From Planctomycetota bacterium (GTDB lineage Bacteria > Planctomycetota > JACOTG01 > JAJDCM01), in the NCBI GenBank assembly GCA_029260825.1, contig JAJDCM010000386.1:1-58427 (forward strand): a stretch of 58,427 bases of DNA, written 5' to 3'. Below, in pieces: positions 8,941-18,400 of the stretch; positions within the stretch are counted from its first letter, which is position 1; each line of letters begins with the position of its first letter. Below the pieces are notes generated by a model. The model did not search any database, was not told the origin of the DNA, and saw nothing but the letters and a program-made list of their open reading frames with translations. The position numbers and the translations under genes are program-made.

Positions 8941-9573
8941 CTCTGTCGATCCGATGATATCGGCGTCTAATATCCATTACGAGATTACGGACTGAAGCCG
9001 GGACTCAGCGTGGCATCGGTCTGATCCACGCCCTCGTCAGGCGACTCGGCCTGATCGATGCGATCGGACATCGCCTTCATCTCTTCAAGCGATATCTTCT
9101 GAGCTCGGGAATAGCTGTCAGCTCTGCTCCTCGTGTTCGGCCCTTTGTCGTCCTGCACGGACAATTCATATGGCCTCGGCTGACTTCTTACCACCCATCG
9201 CGTCGCCTCTCGACAACTCTAGCTCTTTCGAGCAGGAAGTCAGATCTCCCAGGGTAAGACGCGTGACTTTCGCTCCAAATACCCGTCGCATATACGCCCC
9301 TCGGGCCCGGATGGCATTGGGCTTCGAGTCTCATTGCCCTCTCGCCCACCGTCGGGACGCCTCACATGCGCTTCGTGTACCTCGGGCCGGAGCTTTGCTT
9401 ACAGCTTCCTTCCCACGAACACCTCGCGATGCCGCAGTTGCTGTTCGGCTAGGAGTTCCTGCCATCAAGGCCTCCAAAGGACTTTCACCTCCAAGTCACT
9501 TCCCGGTTCACTTTCGCTCCCCGGTTGAGAGCGCCGCCATGGCGCTCCGCGCCATGCCTGGAGCACAATTGAA
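8941..9573. other. intergenic region, no convincing gene
   Basis: About 630 bases between the S46 gene and the terminator of the VWA gene. The only candidate is a 69-codon minus-strand frame at 8985-9194 that would start with GTG. It is polar, has no family resemblance and no good ribosome binding site, so I do not call it. The plus-strand frames here are Arg/Ser/Pro-rich and look non-coding. Confidence 0.5.
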
Positions 9574-9602
9574 AAGCCACGGGAAGGCTTTTCCCGTGGC
9601 TT
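9574..9602 (-). terminator. Rho-independent terminator of the VWA gene
   Basis: A perfect 12-bp stem (AAGCCACGGGAA at 9574-9585 and its complement at 9591-9602) with a 5-base loop. Read on the minus strand it is followed by TTTTCAATT. It lies 36 bases beyond the stop of the minus-strand VWA gene, the expected position and orientation. Confidence 0.8.
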
Positions 9603-9637
9603 GTCTGTGTTTCCGAGTTGTCCGCGAATCGCTGCGC

Positions 9638-11125
9638 TCAACACCCACCAGTGACAAGATAGATCCTGTCATGCCAGCGCAGGTAGATCATTCCCTGCAA
9701 CGATCCGACGAGATCCCGCACGTGAGTCGGCAGCGATTCGATGAGCGCATTCGCCTCGGGCGTTCCCGGCGCAACATGGCGGTCGTGCGCAAAGTCCTTG
9801 CCGTCCAGACGCGCGTCCTCAAAGTCCACGACGAGGTCATTGGCCACCCATGTATCCATGTTTGAACCGCCGAACTGGACGAAATAGTCGCAGGTCTTGG
9901 CATCCTCGGCGGGAGACGTACACATCGCAACAGTTGTCCCGAGCGGGGAGAATGTGAACCCCAGCGCCTCAGCTTTCTTGCGAATGGTGCTCCGGATCGC
10001 GAGATCGAAACTCCCGATGTTCGTCGTCGCCTGACGTGCCAGCTCCTCGGTGAGCAGGGTCTGGCGATGTTGATCGAGTTCGTTGATCTGACCCTGCAGC
10101 TTCGTCCGTCGCTGATACATGGTGTCGACCTTTGCCACACGCTGGGCGTACGTGAGTGCCCGCATGACTTCGGGCAGATCCTTCTCATCCATTTTGGCCA
10201 GGTCAACCTTCCCGGTGCGGCTCGCATCGACGAGGTCCCACGCGCACGAATACAGTTTTCCGGCCTTCGTCGCGGCCCGTGATGCCGCGTTCGCGGAATT
10301 CAATTGCATCGCGTTGGCATCCTGCGCCGACTGGTTGCTGCAACCGGCCTCACCCGCGTCTCCGAAGGGAATATAGGTTTCGTTGAGCTCGGCGGAGAGT
10401 TTGATGAGTTTCTGGTCGTAGGGCGTGGCAATCACGACCGACCCGTTGTTCTGGTCGATCAAGGCGGAGTCGCCGTTGCCCCATCTGGCAAGCTCCCTCC
10501 AGCCCGGCCGGACTTCACTGTCATCGTCGCCATAGACGCAGTAGATCGAGTTCACATCGATCCCGCGTTCGGTTGCTTCCTTGCAGATGGTGCGGGCGGC
10601 GACCTGATCGTCCTGGTTGGCGGACTCGTTCCCTGCCACAAAGATCATTCGCAACGCCCCGTCGGAGGCGTGCCAGTCGAGTTCCTGCAATGATGTCTGG
10701 ACCACACGACCGACGAGCTCTGTGCCACCGTTGGTCGTCAGCGCAAAGAGCTTCTGCGAAACGGTGTCAAGATCCTCCGTTAATGGTGTTTCGACGTTAA
10801 CCCAGCCGTTCTCCGGGTTGTTCCCGTCGTTGCCATAGCTGAGCAGGGCCACGCGAAGTTTCGGCGTGGGCTCGGCTTTCGCGAGATCGTTGACGATCGT
10901 CCACACCTTCTGCCTGGCCGAATTGATCAGCCCATCCATCGAGCCACTGGTATCGAGGCAGATCGCCAGCTCGATGACGTGCTCGTTGACCTGTGCCGTT
11001 TTGCCGCCCGGGCGCGAAAGCTCCTTGCCAGAGGCGTAAGCCCAAGCAGAGGGACTACCGACGGCGAGGCTGGCAAGCGCGAGGCTGCCAACGGCAATGA
11101 ACGAGATGAGTACAGCTTGCTTCAT
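9638..11125 (-). CDS. exported von Willebrand factor A domain protein
   Basis: 495 residues from ATG 11125, chosen because AAAGGAAA lies about 8 bases upstream; a GTG at 11131 is too close to that site. A signal peptide precedes 'AYASGKELS'. The VWA domain begins with 'IELAICLDTSGSMDGLI', an intact MIDAS motif (DxSxS), and contains 'TNGGTELVGRVV' with the further MIDAS Thr. A second half (from about residue 270) is rich in Ala and Gln and contains a predicted coiled-coil-like 'RRTKLQGQINELDQHRQ'. VWA proteins bind metal-dependent ligands; this one has no chaperone ATPase neighbour and probably acts outside the cytoplasm. A strong terminator follows. Confidence 0.85.
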   Translation of the reverse strand: MKQAVLISFIAVGSLALASLAVGSPSAWAYASGKELSRPGGKTAQVNEHVIELAICLDTSGSMDGLINSARQKVWTIVNDLAKAEPTPKLRVALLSYGNDGNNPENGWVNVETPLTEDLDTVSQKLFALTTNGGTELVGRVVQTSLQELDWHASDGALRMIFVAGNESANQDDQVAARTICKEATERGIDVNSIYCVYGDDDSEVRPGWRELARWGNGDSALIDQNNGSVVIATPYDQKLIKLSAELNETYIPFGDAGEAGCSNQSAQDANAMQLNSANAASRAATKAGKLYSCAWDLVDASRTGKVDLAKMDEKDLPEVMRALTYAQRVAKVDTMYQRRTKLQGQINELDQHRQTLLTEELARQATTNIGSFDLAIRSTIRKKAEALGFTFSPLGTTVAMCTSPAEDAKTCDYFVQFGGSNMDTWVANDLVVDFEDARLDGKDFAHDRHVAPGTPEANALIESLPTHVRDLVGSLQGMIYLRWHDRIYLVTGGC

Positions 11126-11558
11126 GACCACTTTCCTTTCACTGGGGGACGGTTGCGAGGCGGAGGCGCTTCAATCCGCTGATGTCGTTTCTCCGACGCC
11201 GGCCGCAATGGCGGCTCCACAAAGACTACCCCCCGAAGCCTTGCTCTTTGGTCACAGGTGTGTAACAAGGCGGGCAGAACGCAAGAAACGCAGAGAGTTT
11301 TTCGCGTTTCCGATGGGTTCTACAAGGCTCTGAGCTGCGGGAAGACCTCTGCGAAGCCGTGGTTGATCGGGATGCGTTAGGGGCAAAGTCATCCAAGCTG
11401 CAAGAAACGCAAATCATCCATCCGACGTCATCTGACCTGACCCTCCTCGCGATGTTTTTGATTTTGGACGGAAAGATTCGGTCGCTCCATCGACCATTGG
11501 TGTGGAGCGGCTAACTCGGAGTCGCCGAGATTAGCGTCCCTTAGCGAGGAGACTACCC
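11126..11558. other. divergent intergenic region
   Basis: About 430 bases separate the divergent VWA gene and the large secreted-protein gene, so promoters for both are expected here. I see no RNA gene, and no promoter clear enough to mark. The region ends with GCGAGGAG, the ribosome binding site of the next gene. Confidence 0.5.
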
Positions 11559-14306
11559 TTGACGACCAAGTTCAAGAAGAAAAGGGAGGTACGAACTCTC
11601 TATCGCATGGTGTTGGCATTGTGCCTGTTCTGTGCGCTCGGTTCCCCTGCGCAAGATCTTTTCGCGGGTGAACCCATCAGCCCGAAGTGCGAGTCCCACT
11701 ATCTGTTCGAACCCTATCCCAGGCTCTATTTGAAGGGCACATCGATCTCAGGGGGCATGAGTGCCACCACAACCAACGGCACCTACGTTGAGAACGATCA
11801 ATGTTTCCCGGAAGCCGTCGTGCTTCGCGTTCTTCCATGTGAGACGGATGAAGTGACTTTCTGGTGCTGCAACGCAGATGGTGCTTCGTCGGTTCTTCCC
11901 GTCTTTATGGGTGATCGATACAGCATTCAGTGGACTTTGGAATCCAATGATCTCGATCATTCGGGGTTCTTCGTCGATACAGACGGAGCGATGTTCTCTT
12001 CGATCGGCGGCTCGAATGGAGAATTCGGCAACGAGACGGTCGTGTACCATCCCCCTTGGTCCCTCGCGATCGGGGAAACCCGTTTTCTTACGATCACGAT
12101 CTTTGGCGACGATCACTTCGGCGACACCCCACCTGCCCTGTTCGGAGACGATCCACCGCTGGATCCTTCCTGCCCGACCGCAGGAGGCCCCGGGCAGCCC
12201 GGGGGGGCTGGGGGGGGAGGCACAACGGCCCCTCCGGTTAACCCCACACTCTCGTTCCTCGTGACGATGTTTCGGGACGAAAGCGGATATGACGTAGAAA
12301 TTGTCCCCCCAGACACCCCCACGTGTCGGGAGATCGAACAACGAGATCTCCAACAATGCCCACTTCTTGAGGGACTCGCCGATTGTGGTTGTCTCGGCAT
12401 GCTGTCCTTCATGGAGGGCGATCTATTGCAAGCGGATCCGACGGGAGCGGTCGATGAGATCAAGATGTGCCAGGGCATGATGCGCCCCATGAACGTAGAC
12501 GCCCACGATGATGATATTTTTGTTTGGGACTGCGGAACGATGAATCCGCTTTGTGAAGATGATACTTCTGCCTTCTTTTTTCGCGACGCGATTAGCCACG
12601 AGTGGGTTCCCACGGACCCCACATATGGATCCTACCTCCCCACCGCTGACGGAGAATCGGGGGTCTATCGGGCTGAGGTGACTGACGAATCGGTGCGGTT
12701 CACCTCGGTCGGTTATACAGCGCGCGACACATGGCCTACTTGGTGTGCCAATACCGGCCAACGTCACTTCCTTGATGCTCCGGTCGAGAAAGACGTAGGT
12801 TTCTTTATCTTTCCAGAAATCGACGTTTCGCTGGTGGGTGGCATCTTTCCGGACGAGGAAGATTGTCCTTTTGGCAACTCGGTTGCCCACGCGACTCGTG
12901 ACCCCAAGAAACTCGACTTGCGTTGGCCTTCCGCAGAGCCAGGGTGGACCTTCAGATTGGATACCGACCGTGCCGACGACCTCCGATTCGTCCACAGTTC
13001 GGGACTCGAAATTCTTCCCGGGAACATCTACGGCGTTAATAGTCTGCCGATCAGGGTAGAAATCGTCGTCGATGAGAACGCGGACCCAGGCCCCGCACTG
13101 GCCGTGGTTCAAGGTCTTTCAGGCCAGAATCTCATGAGTCAGGACGTAGTTGCCTTTCACATTGTTGACTTGGACCTGAAAGTAGATAGCAACAACGATG
13201 GCGCAATTGGTGAGAATGACAATCTCGTCGAGATGGATCCGCCTGGAAAGATCCTCTGCTTCGATTTCGACGACGACAACGGGAACGAGATTGCAGATCG
13301 ACACGAGCCGTTCTTTTCGGCAAACAACGACTATGGGACTGCCATTGTCGATCTGAGCGAGCTTCCTCTCGGAGGGTACTGGCGTCTCGTGTACCCACCT
13401 TCCCTTCAGTTCTTCCAAGATAATGGGAACCCGCTCAACTCAGGAGTGTGGCAGGCGAATTCCGACTCTGGGACGCGACAGATCTCGATCCAAGCAGCTG
13501 ATATGGAAGGTCTCTCCGGAGAGATCACCGTAGAGCTACAATGGGACGCCGACGTCGATTCAGTCGCCGACGTCTACGATGAAGTCGTTCTAACGATCGA
13601 TGACCGGTTTCCCGAGGTACAATTCGTCTACGAAACCTTTATAGCTCCTGAGGTCATCGCCCTCGATCCGCCGCTACTGCCGCCACTGGCTTGGTTTTCC
13701 GGTGACAACCGGTCGTTTCAGTACGACGAGTCCGATACTTTCCGTACCAGAATCAGCGCGGACATTGATACCAATCCACTGTTGGAGGTGATGGAAGGAG
13801 TCGTGATTCACCCGGGAGAGTTGGGCCTATCAACGAAATGGGGCCGCAGCGATGTTGAGCCCCATATTAGTACCTATTGCAACATGCCCTACGCCAACTG
13901 GCGTCTTCTCAGCGGTGCTGGTGATCCCGAATGTGGACCTGAACTAGGCTCCGGAGATGTTCGGGCCACGACGGAGATACCAAGAGAGATCGAGAATAGA
14001 ACGCTCCTTTACTGCTGGGTTTGGGCGGCGCCCGGGTGTCACGCAGTTACTGCTCGGATTTGTGCCCAATTCTTCTTCACTCTTCGAGTCGATTGCGAAG
14101 ATGGTGTGGGCTACACGCCATACGGCAAGCTCTCAGGCTTGCAAGCACACTCCTTGTTCCCCTGGCACGAAGCCTACGCCAATGGACATGATCTCTATCA
14201 GTACAGCCCTTGCGGAGGCGAAGGCAACTACGATCCCTTTGACCTCATTAGACGCTGCTTGACTCGCCTCGATACGGGTTGGATCGAGATTCAACCGCCG
14301 GAGTAG
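11559..14306 (+). CDS. large secreted protein of unknown function
   Basis: 915 residues. It starts with TTG at 11559; GAGGAG lies about 7 bases upstream and no ATG gives a better fit. A signal peptide follows (KKKREVRTLYR, hydrophobic core, cleavage near LFA-GE). A Gly/Pro-rich linker at about residues 203-222 separates two regions. A later segment, 'KVDSNNDGAIGENDNLVE', followed by 'DFDDDNGNEIADRHE', has EF-hand-like Asp spacing that recurs in uncharacterised planctomycete surface proteins and may bind calcium. The last 150 residues contain several Cys. No enzymatic motif is visible. The Cys content and signal peptide support export; the function is unknown. Confidence 0.8.
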   Translation: MTTKFKKKREVRTLYRMVLALCLFCALGSPAQDLFAGEPISPKCESHYLFEPYPRLYLKGTSISGGMSATTTNGTYVENDQCFPEAVVLRVLPCETDEVTFWCCNADGASSVLPVFMGDRYSIQWTLESNDLDHSGFFVDTDGAMFSSIGGSNGEFGNETVVYHPPWSLAIGETRFLTITIFGDDHFGDTPPALFGDDPPLDPSCPTAGGPGQPGGAGGGGTTAPPVNPTLSFLVTMFRDESGYDVEIVPPDTPTCREIEQRDLQQCPLLEGLADCGCLGMLSFMEGDLLQADPTGAVDEIKMCQGMMRPMNVDAHDDDIFVWDCGTMNPLCEDDTSAFFFRDAISHEWVPTDPTYGSYLPTADGESGVYRAEVTDESVRFTSVGYTARDTWPTWCANTGQRHFLDAPVEKDVGFFIFPEIDVSLVGGIFPDEEDCPFGNSVAHATRDPKKLDLRWPSAEPGWTFRLDTDRADDLRFVHSSGLEILPGNIYGVNSLPIRVEIVVDENADPGPALAVVQGLSGQNLMSQDVVAFHIVDLDLKVDSNNDGAIGENDNLVEMDPPGKILCFDFDDDNGNEIADRHEPFFSANNDYGTAIVDLSELPLGGYWRLVYPPSLQFFQDNGNPLNSGVWQANSDSGTRQISIQAADMEGLSGEITVELQWDADVDSVADVYDEVVLTIDDRFPEVQFVYETFIAPEVIALDPPLLPPLAWFSGDNRSFQYDESDTFRTRISADIDTNPLLEVMEGVVIHPGELGLSTKWGRSDVEPHISTYCNMPYANWRLLSGAGDPECGPELGSGDVRATTEIPREIENRTLLYCWVWAAPGCHAVTARICAQFFFTLRVDCEDGVGYTPYGKLSGLQAHSLFPWHEAYANGHDLYQYSPCGGEGNYDPFDLIRRCLTRLDTGWIEIQPPE

Positions 14307-14727
14307 CCTCCAAGCAGGAAACAGCAATTCGGCTGCCCTACAGATGTGCGTCTGCCAATGGCCTGATTCTGCCCGTTCGCTCAAGAGCACCTAACTCGAT
14401 GCCTTTTAGCATTTTCGTGTATTCGAATACTTCGCCGATGACGACGTAGCTCTGGTTTGCCCCGTTTGCTAGAACCCGGCTACCGAGTCGCTCCAGCGAA
14501 CGCGGGGGACAAGTTCTCATCGGTCAAATCTGGCCATGCCTCCCATGGTCACTCCCTTGACAAAGGTCGTATCCCGCCATCAACAGGCTCAAAAAAAAGC
14601 AATTACTTCGAAAAACCTTGTTCGCCCGGACAAAATTTGACGTTCCCCTGCTGTCTCCCGTCGGTCACAATGCGACGACGAGGACCAGACCTGGACTTCG
14701 AATCGAAAATCGAAGGGGAGCTTGACT
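14307..14727. other. intergenic region upstream of the sigma-kinase operon
   Basis: About 420 bases with no credible gene. Because the next three genes are tightly packed, their promoter is expected here. A 6-bp inverted repeat directly precedes the sigma gene and is listed separately. Confidence 0.5.
14696..14715 (+). promoter_or_regulatory. small hairpin touching the sigma gene's ribosome binding site
   Basis: CTTCGA (14696-14701) and TCGAAG (14710-14715) can pair around an 8-base loop. The right arm takes in the first three bases of the AAGGGGAG site (14713-14720). Such a structure could modulate translation, but a 6-bp stem is weak and could be chance. Confidence 0.25.
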
Positions 14728-15462
14728 TTGACTGATTCCGGTTCATCTACCCCCGAGCTGCAAGCTGCGGAGGCCCTGACGTTTGCCCGCGACCATCTAG
14801 GTCCCGCTAGCGAGAGACTACTCGCCGATCCGGCAGTCCAGACTCTCGTACAATCGTCGCGCCGATCCGGACTCGCCCTCGAGGACGCAGTGCTGTTGGA
14901 AGTGCATCGTCAAGCTTCCGGCAATCGCTCCCTTTCCAACGAATTTCTGGCCTATTTCCTCGTAGATCTCCTCCAGATCGGGCACCGTCTACTATCTCCC
15001 GGCCTTCGTCGTTTTCTGGACACCGGCGACCTTGCTCAATCCGTTCTGGGTAACGTTTGGGAGAAGCTTTTTGATCTACGCTTCGAGAATCGAGCCCGAT
15101 TCCTTGGACTTCTTTCCACCATGCTGAAGCACAAGGCAATCGATCAGGACCGTCGACAACGAAGACAACGCCGCCGAGAAGATCTTGTAAATAAGGGCGA
15201 TGGCACCGAAACGGATCGAGTCCCGACGGTCGATCCGTCACCCTCCGAAGAAGCTCAAACAACGGAGATGCGTGAACAACTGGCTCTGGCCTTACTCCGC
15301 CTTCCGGAACGAGATCAAAGAATCTTGAAAGCCCACCTTCAAGGTCAAGGAGTCTCCGCCATAGCAAAGGATCTGAACCTCACCCACCCTTCGGCAAGGA
15401 TGGCTCTCCAGCGGGCGATCGCCAAGGCAAGGCGAGAAGTAGCTCGAGACGAGGAACGCTGA
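14728..15462 (+). CDS. RNA polymerase sigma-70 family (ECF-like) factor
   Basis: About 244 residues. Two in-frame TTG codons (14722, 14728) compete; 14728 lies 7 bases from AAGGGGAG while 14722 is only one base away, so 14728 is chosen. Region 2 is seen as 'FLDTGDLAQSVLGNVWEKL...FLGLLSTMLKHKAIDQDRR' and region 4 as 'LLRLPERDQRILKAHLQG...IAKDLNLTHPSARMALQRAIAKAR' with a helix-turn-helix. The N-terminus is about 70 residues longer than a minimal ECF factor. The stop is 2 bases from the start of the kinase gene, so the two are translationally coupled. The pairing suggests that the kinase or an associated signal controls this factor. Confidence 0.88.
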   Translation: MTDSGSSTPELQAAEALTFARDHLGPASERLLADPAVQTLVQSSRRSGLALEDAVLLEVHRQASGNRSLSNEFLAYFLVDLLQIGHRLLSPGLRRFLDTGDLAQSVLGNVWEKLFDLRFENRARFLGLLSTMLKHKAIDQDRRQRRQRRREDLVNKGDGTETDRVPTVDPSPSEEAQTTEMREQLALALLRLPERDQRILKAHLQGQGVSAIAKDLNLTHPSARMALQRAIAKARREVARDEER

Positions 15463-15464
15463 CG

Positions 15465-18400
15465 ATGGGGCAAGACGATCCCACAATTCGAAATCGCGCC
15501 GAGGAGATCTTCCACGGATTCCTTGTCCAGATGCGGAGTGGCAAAGACATCCAGCCTGAGGACTTTCTCGCCACTGTCGCAAAAGAGCTTCGTTCAGAGG
15601 TTGAGACCCTAGTCAGTGACTATCTATCTCTTCGAAAGATCCTTGGAGAAAGACCTCGCCACCTTGAACCCGGTCAAGTCTTCGGAGACTTCGTCCTCAA
15701 GCACGAACTGGGCCACGGAGGAATGGGGATCGTGTTCGAGGCCGAACAGATCTCCCTTCCCCGACGGGTAGCACTCAAGCTTCTCCTTCCTCATCAGAGC
15801 CTATCTCCTCTCAGTCTTCGACGATTCTTGCGAGAGGCGGAAGCGGGAGCGCGCCTACGCCACCCGGCGATCGTCACCGTCTATGAACTCGGAGAACACG
15901 ACGGAATCCACTTCATTTCCCAGGAGTTGATTCCCGACGGGCTGACCCTGGCCGACCTCCTCCTGCTGGACACCGACTCCGCCGACGAAGACGTTCTTGA
16001 CCACGCTCAGGTTGCGAGGCTTTTCCTGAACCTGGCCTGGGGACTTCACGAATCTCACCAGGCCGGCGTGATCCACCGGGATATCAAACCGTCTAACATT
16101 CTGATCGACCGGGATCGCAACCCGAAGATTGCCGACTTTGGACTGGCGCACGTAGAAGAGGAACTCCACCTGTCCAGAACAGGAGAGCTAGCCGGGACGC
16201 CCGCTTACATGAGCCCGGAACAAGCGGGGCTGAACCCTCGGAACATCGACGGACGCACCGATATTTTCTCTCTGGGATCAACCCTCTACGAAGCCCTCAC
16301 ACGACGCCGAGCCTTCGACGGAGAAAGCGCCCAGCAGATCCTGCAACAAATCCAGCTCAAAGATCCAGTTCATCCCCAACGCATTCGCCCCCAGATTCCG
16401 GATGACCTGTCGATCATCTGCATGAAATGTCTGGAGAAGGAACCCGTACGTCGATACGAATCCATGAAGGAGCTCGCCGAAGACCTACAGCGCACTCTCG
16501 ACCACAAACCAATCCTTGCCTGCGCCCCGAGTCTTCGGGAGAGACTGGCCAAGTGGTCGCGACGCCACCGGATCCTGGCGACCACGGGTCTTGTCTCTCT
16601 TGTCGCCATGATTACCGTGCTGATTCTCTCCATCGACCTCCTGCAAGAAAAGGAACGAGGGAACCAACAGGCGATGATGGTCAAGTCCTACGCTAAATCG
16701 CTTCGAGACCATGAGAAAATCGTCGATGACGCACAGGCAACTCTAGAAATCAAAGAGTCGGAACGAATCTTCGCTCTCGATCAGGCTCGCTGGAAGACCT
16801 ACCTCGCCAACCTCCGCACCACGGAACTTCATCAAAAAAACGGTCACCCCGAAGAGGCCATCGAGCGGCTCTTTGCCTGCCCTCGAGAACACCGAGGATG
16901 GGAATGGCATCATCTTCGAAAGTCCCTGGATCCTTCTTTCCTCGTTCTTCCCGGCCCGACCAGCTTTCCGGCCTTATCTCTCCATCCATCAGGAGAGAAG
17001 CTCTACCTTCGAGTGGGTCGCACAATCTGGGTCGGTGACCCGCAAACCGGCCTCCCCATTCATCTTCTTCGGTCTCATCGGTCAACTGTCTTCTGCATCT
17101 CCGTGGACAGTACCGGAGAGCGCCTGGCCTCCGGATCAGCGGATTTCACCCTGAGACTCTGGGACACCGAAACGGGTGCCCTCCTCGCGACATCCTCAGC
17201 CTTGCCTCACCCTCCCATCGCCGTCCGATTGACGAACAACGGAGACCTGGTAGCCGCCATTACCGGACAGAACAAACACGTATTTCTCTGGGCCCCAAAA
17301 ACGGGAGAGTTGACGGAATTCCCCGTCAACAAATCTCCATCGAATCTGGAACTCAGCTCAACCCCTGAAACCCTGTGGGTCAGCCACGGGAAAGAGATTT
17401 CCGTGTGGAGCTTACCCAGCAGGAGAAAAATAGGCCGATTGGAAGGACACACGGATCGGGTCACCGATCTTGGCCTATCTCCCGATGAGAAGCATCTCGT
17501 CACGGCTTCCATGGATGGAACAGCTCGCGTGTGGGACCTGGGTACGAATTCCCTTCAGTCTGTTCTTACGGCGAATGGCGAGCCGGTTCGAAGCATTGCC
17601 CTTTCAAATGGAGCCGAGCGAGTCGCCACTGCAAGCGAGAACTCGACAATCCTCTGGGATGGTCGTAATGGCCAACGACTGGGCACATTCACCGGTCATG
17701 CGGGCGGCATCGGAGATCTATCCCTTTCCTCGGACGGCACCATTCTGGCGTCAGCATCGGAAGACGGATCTACTCGCCTTTTCTCGACGAGGAGATCCAG
17801 CTCGACCTGGAAGTTCGGACAGAGCGAGGCTGCCGTGACAGATCTCACCATCACTGGCGATGGTCCTTGGCTCGTCGCCGGCTCCAAAGACAGTACTGTG
17901 CGACTCTGGCCCGTCCAACACACTTTGTCCCCCTCCCCCAAAGAACCCGAACAACGGGTCATGCATGCCCGTTCCTCCGTCAACACGGTAGGGGTTGCAC
18001 CTCGGCGGGGGCTCCTTCTCTCCGGAGAGAAGGATGGAAATCTTCGCTTCTGGGACCTGAGCACCGGCAAGTTGCAAAAGACCATTCCTCACCCGGACTC
18101 CGCCGCGGTTTCGATCGCCATTTCAAGAACCGAGAAAATTGCGATCACTGGATCCACTGGCAAATCCATCTGCATCTGGGATCTGGAGAATCTTTCCCTG
18201 AAGAAAACCCTATCGGGTGACGGCTTCACTCACGCCCTGGCCCTCAGTTCAGATGAAAAGCTCGCCTATTCCGCGGCACCGTTCGGAGTCGGATTGACGA
18301 CCTGGGATCTGGAATCAGGACAACGCCTTCAAACGTTCCCCGCCTCAGAAACCACGGGCGTGGTGACGGCCCTTGCCCTCTCCAAAGACGGGCGCCTGCT

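Noticed and set aside
8985..9194. 69-codon minus-strand frame
   Set aside because: Needs a GTG start without a good binding site and shows no recognisable features.
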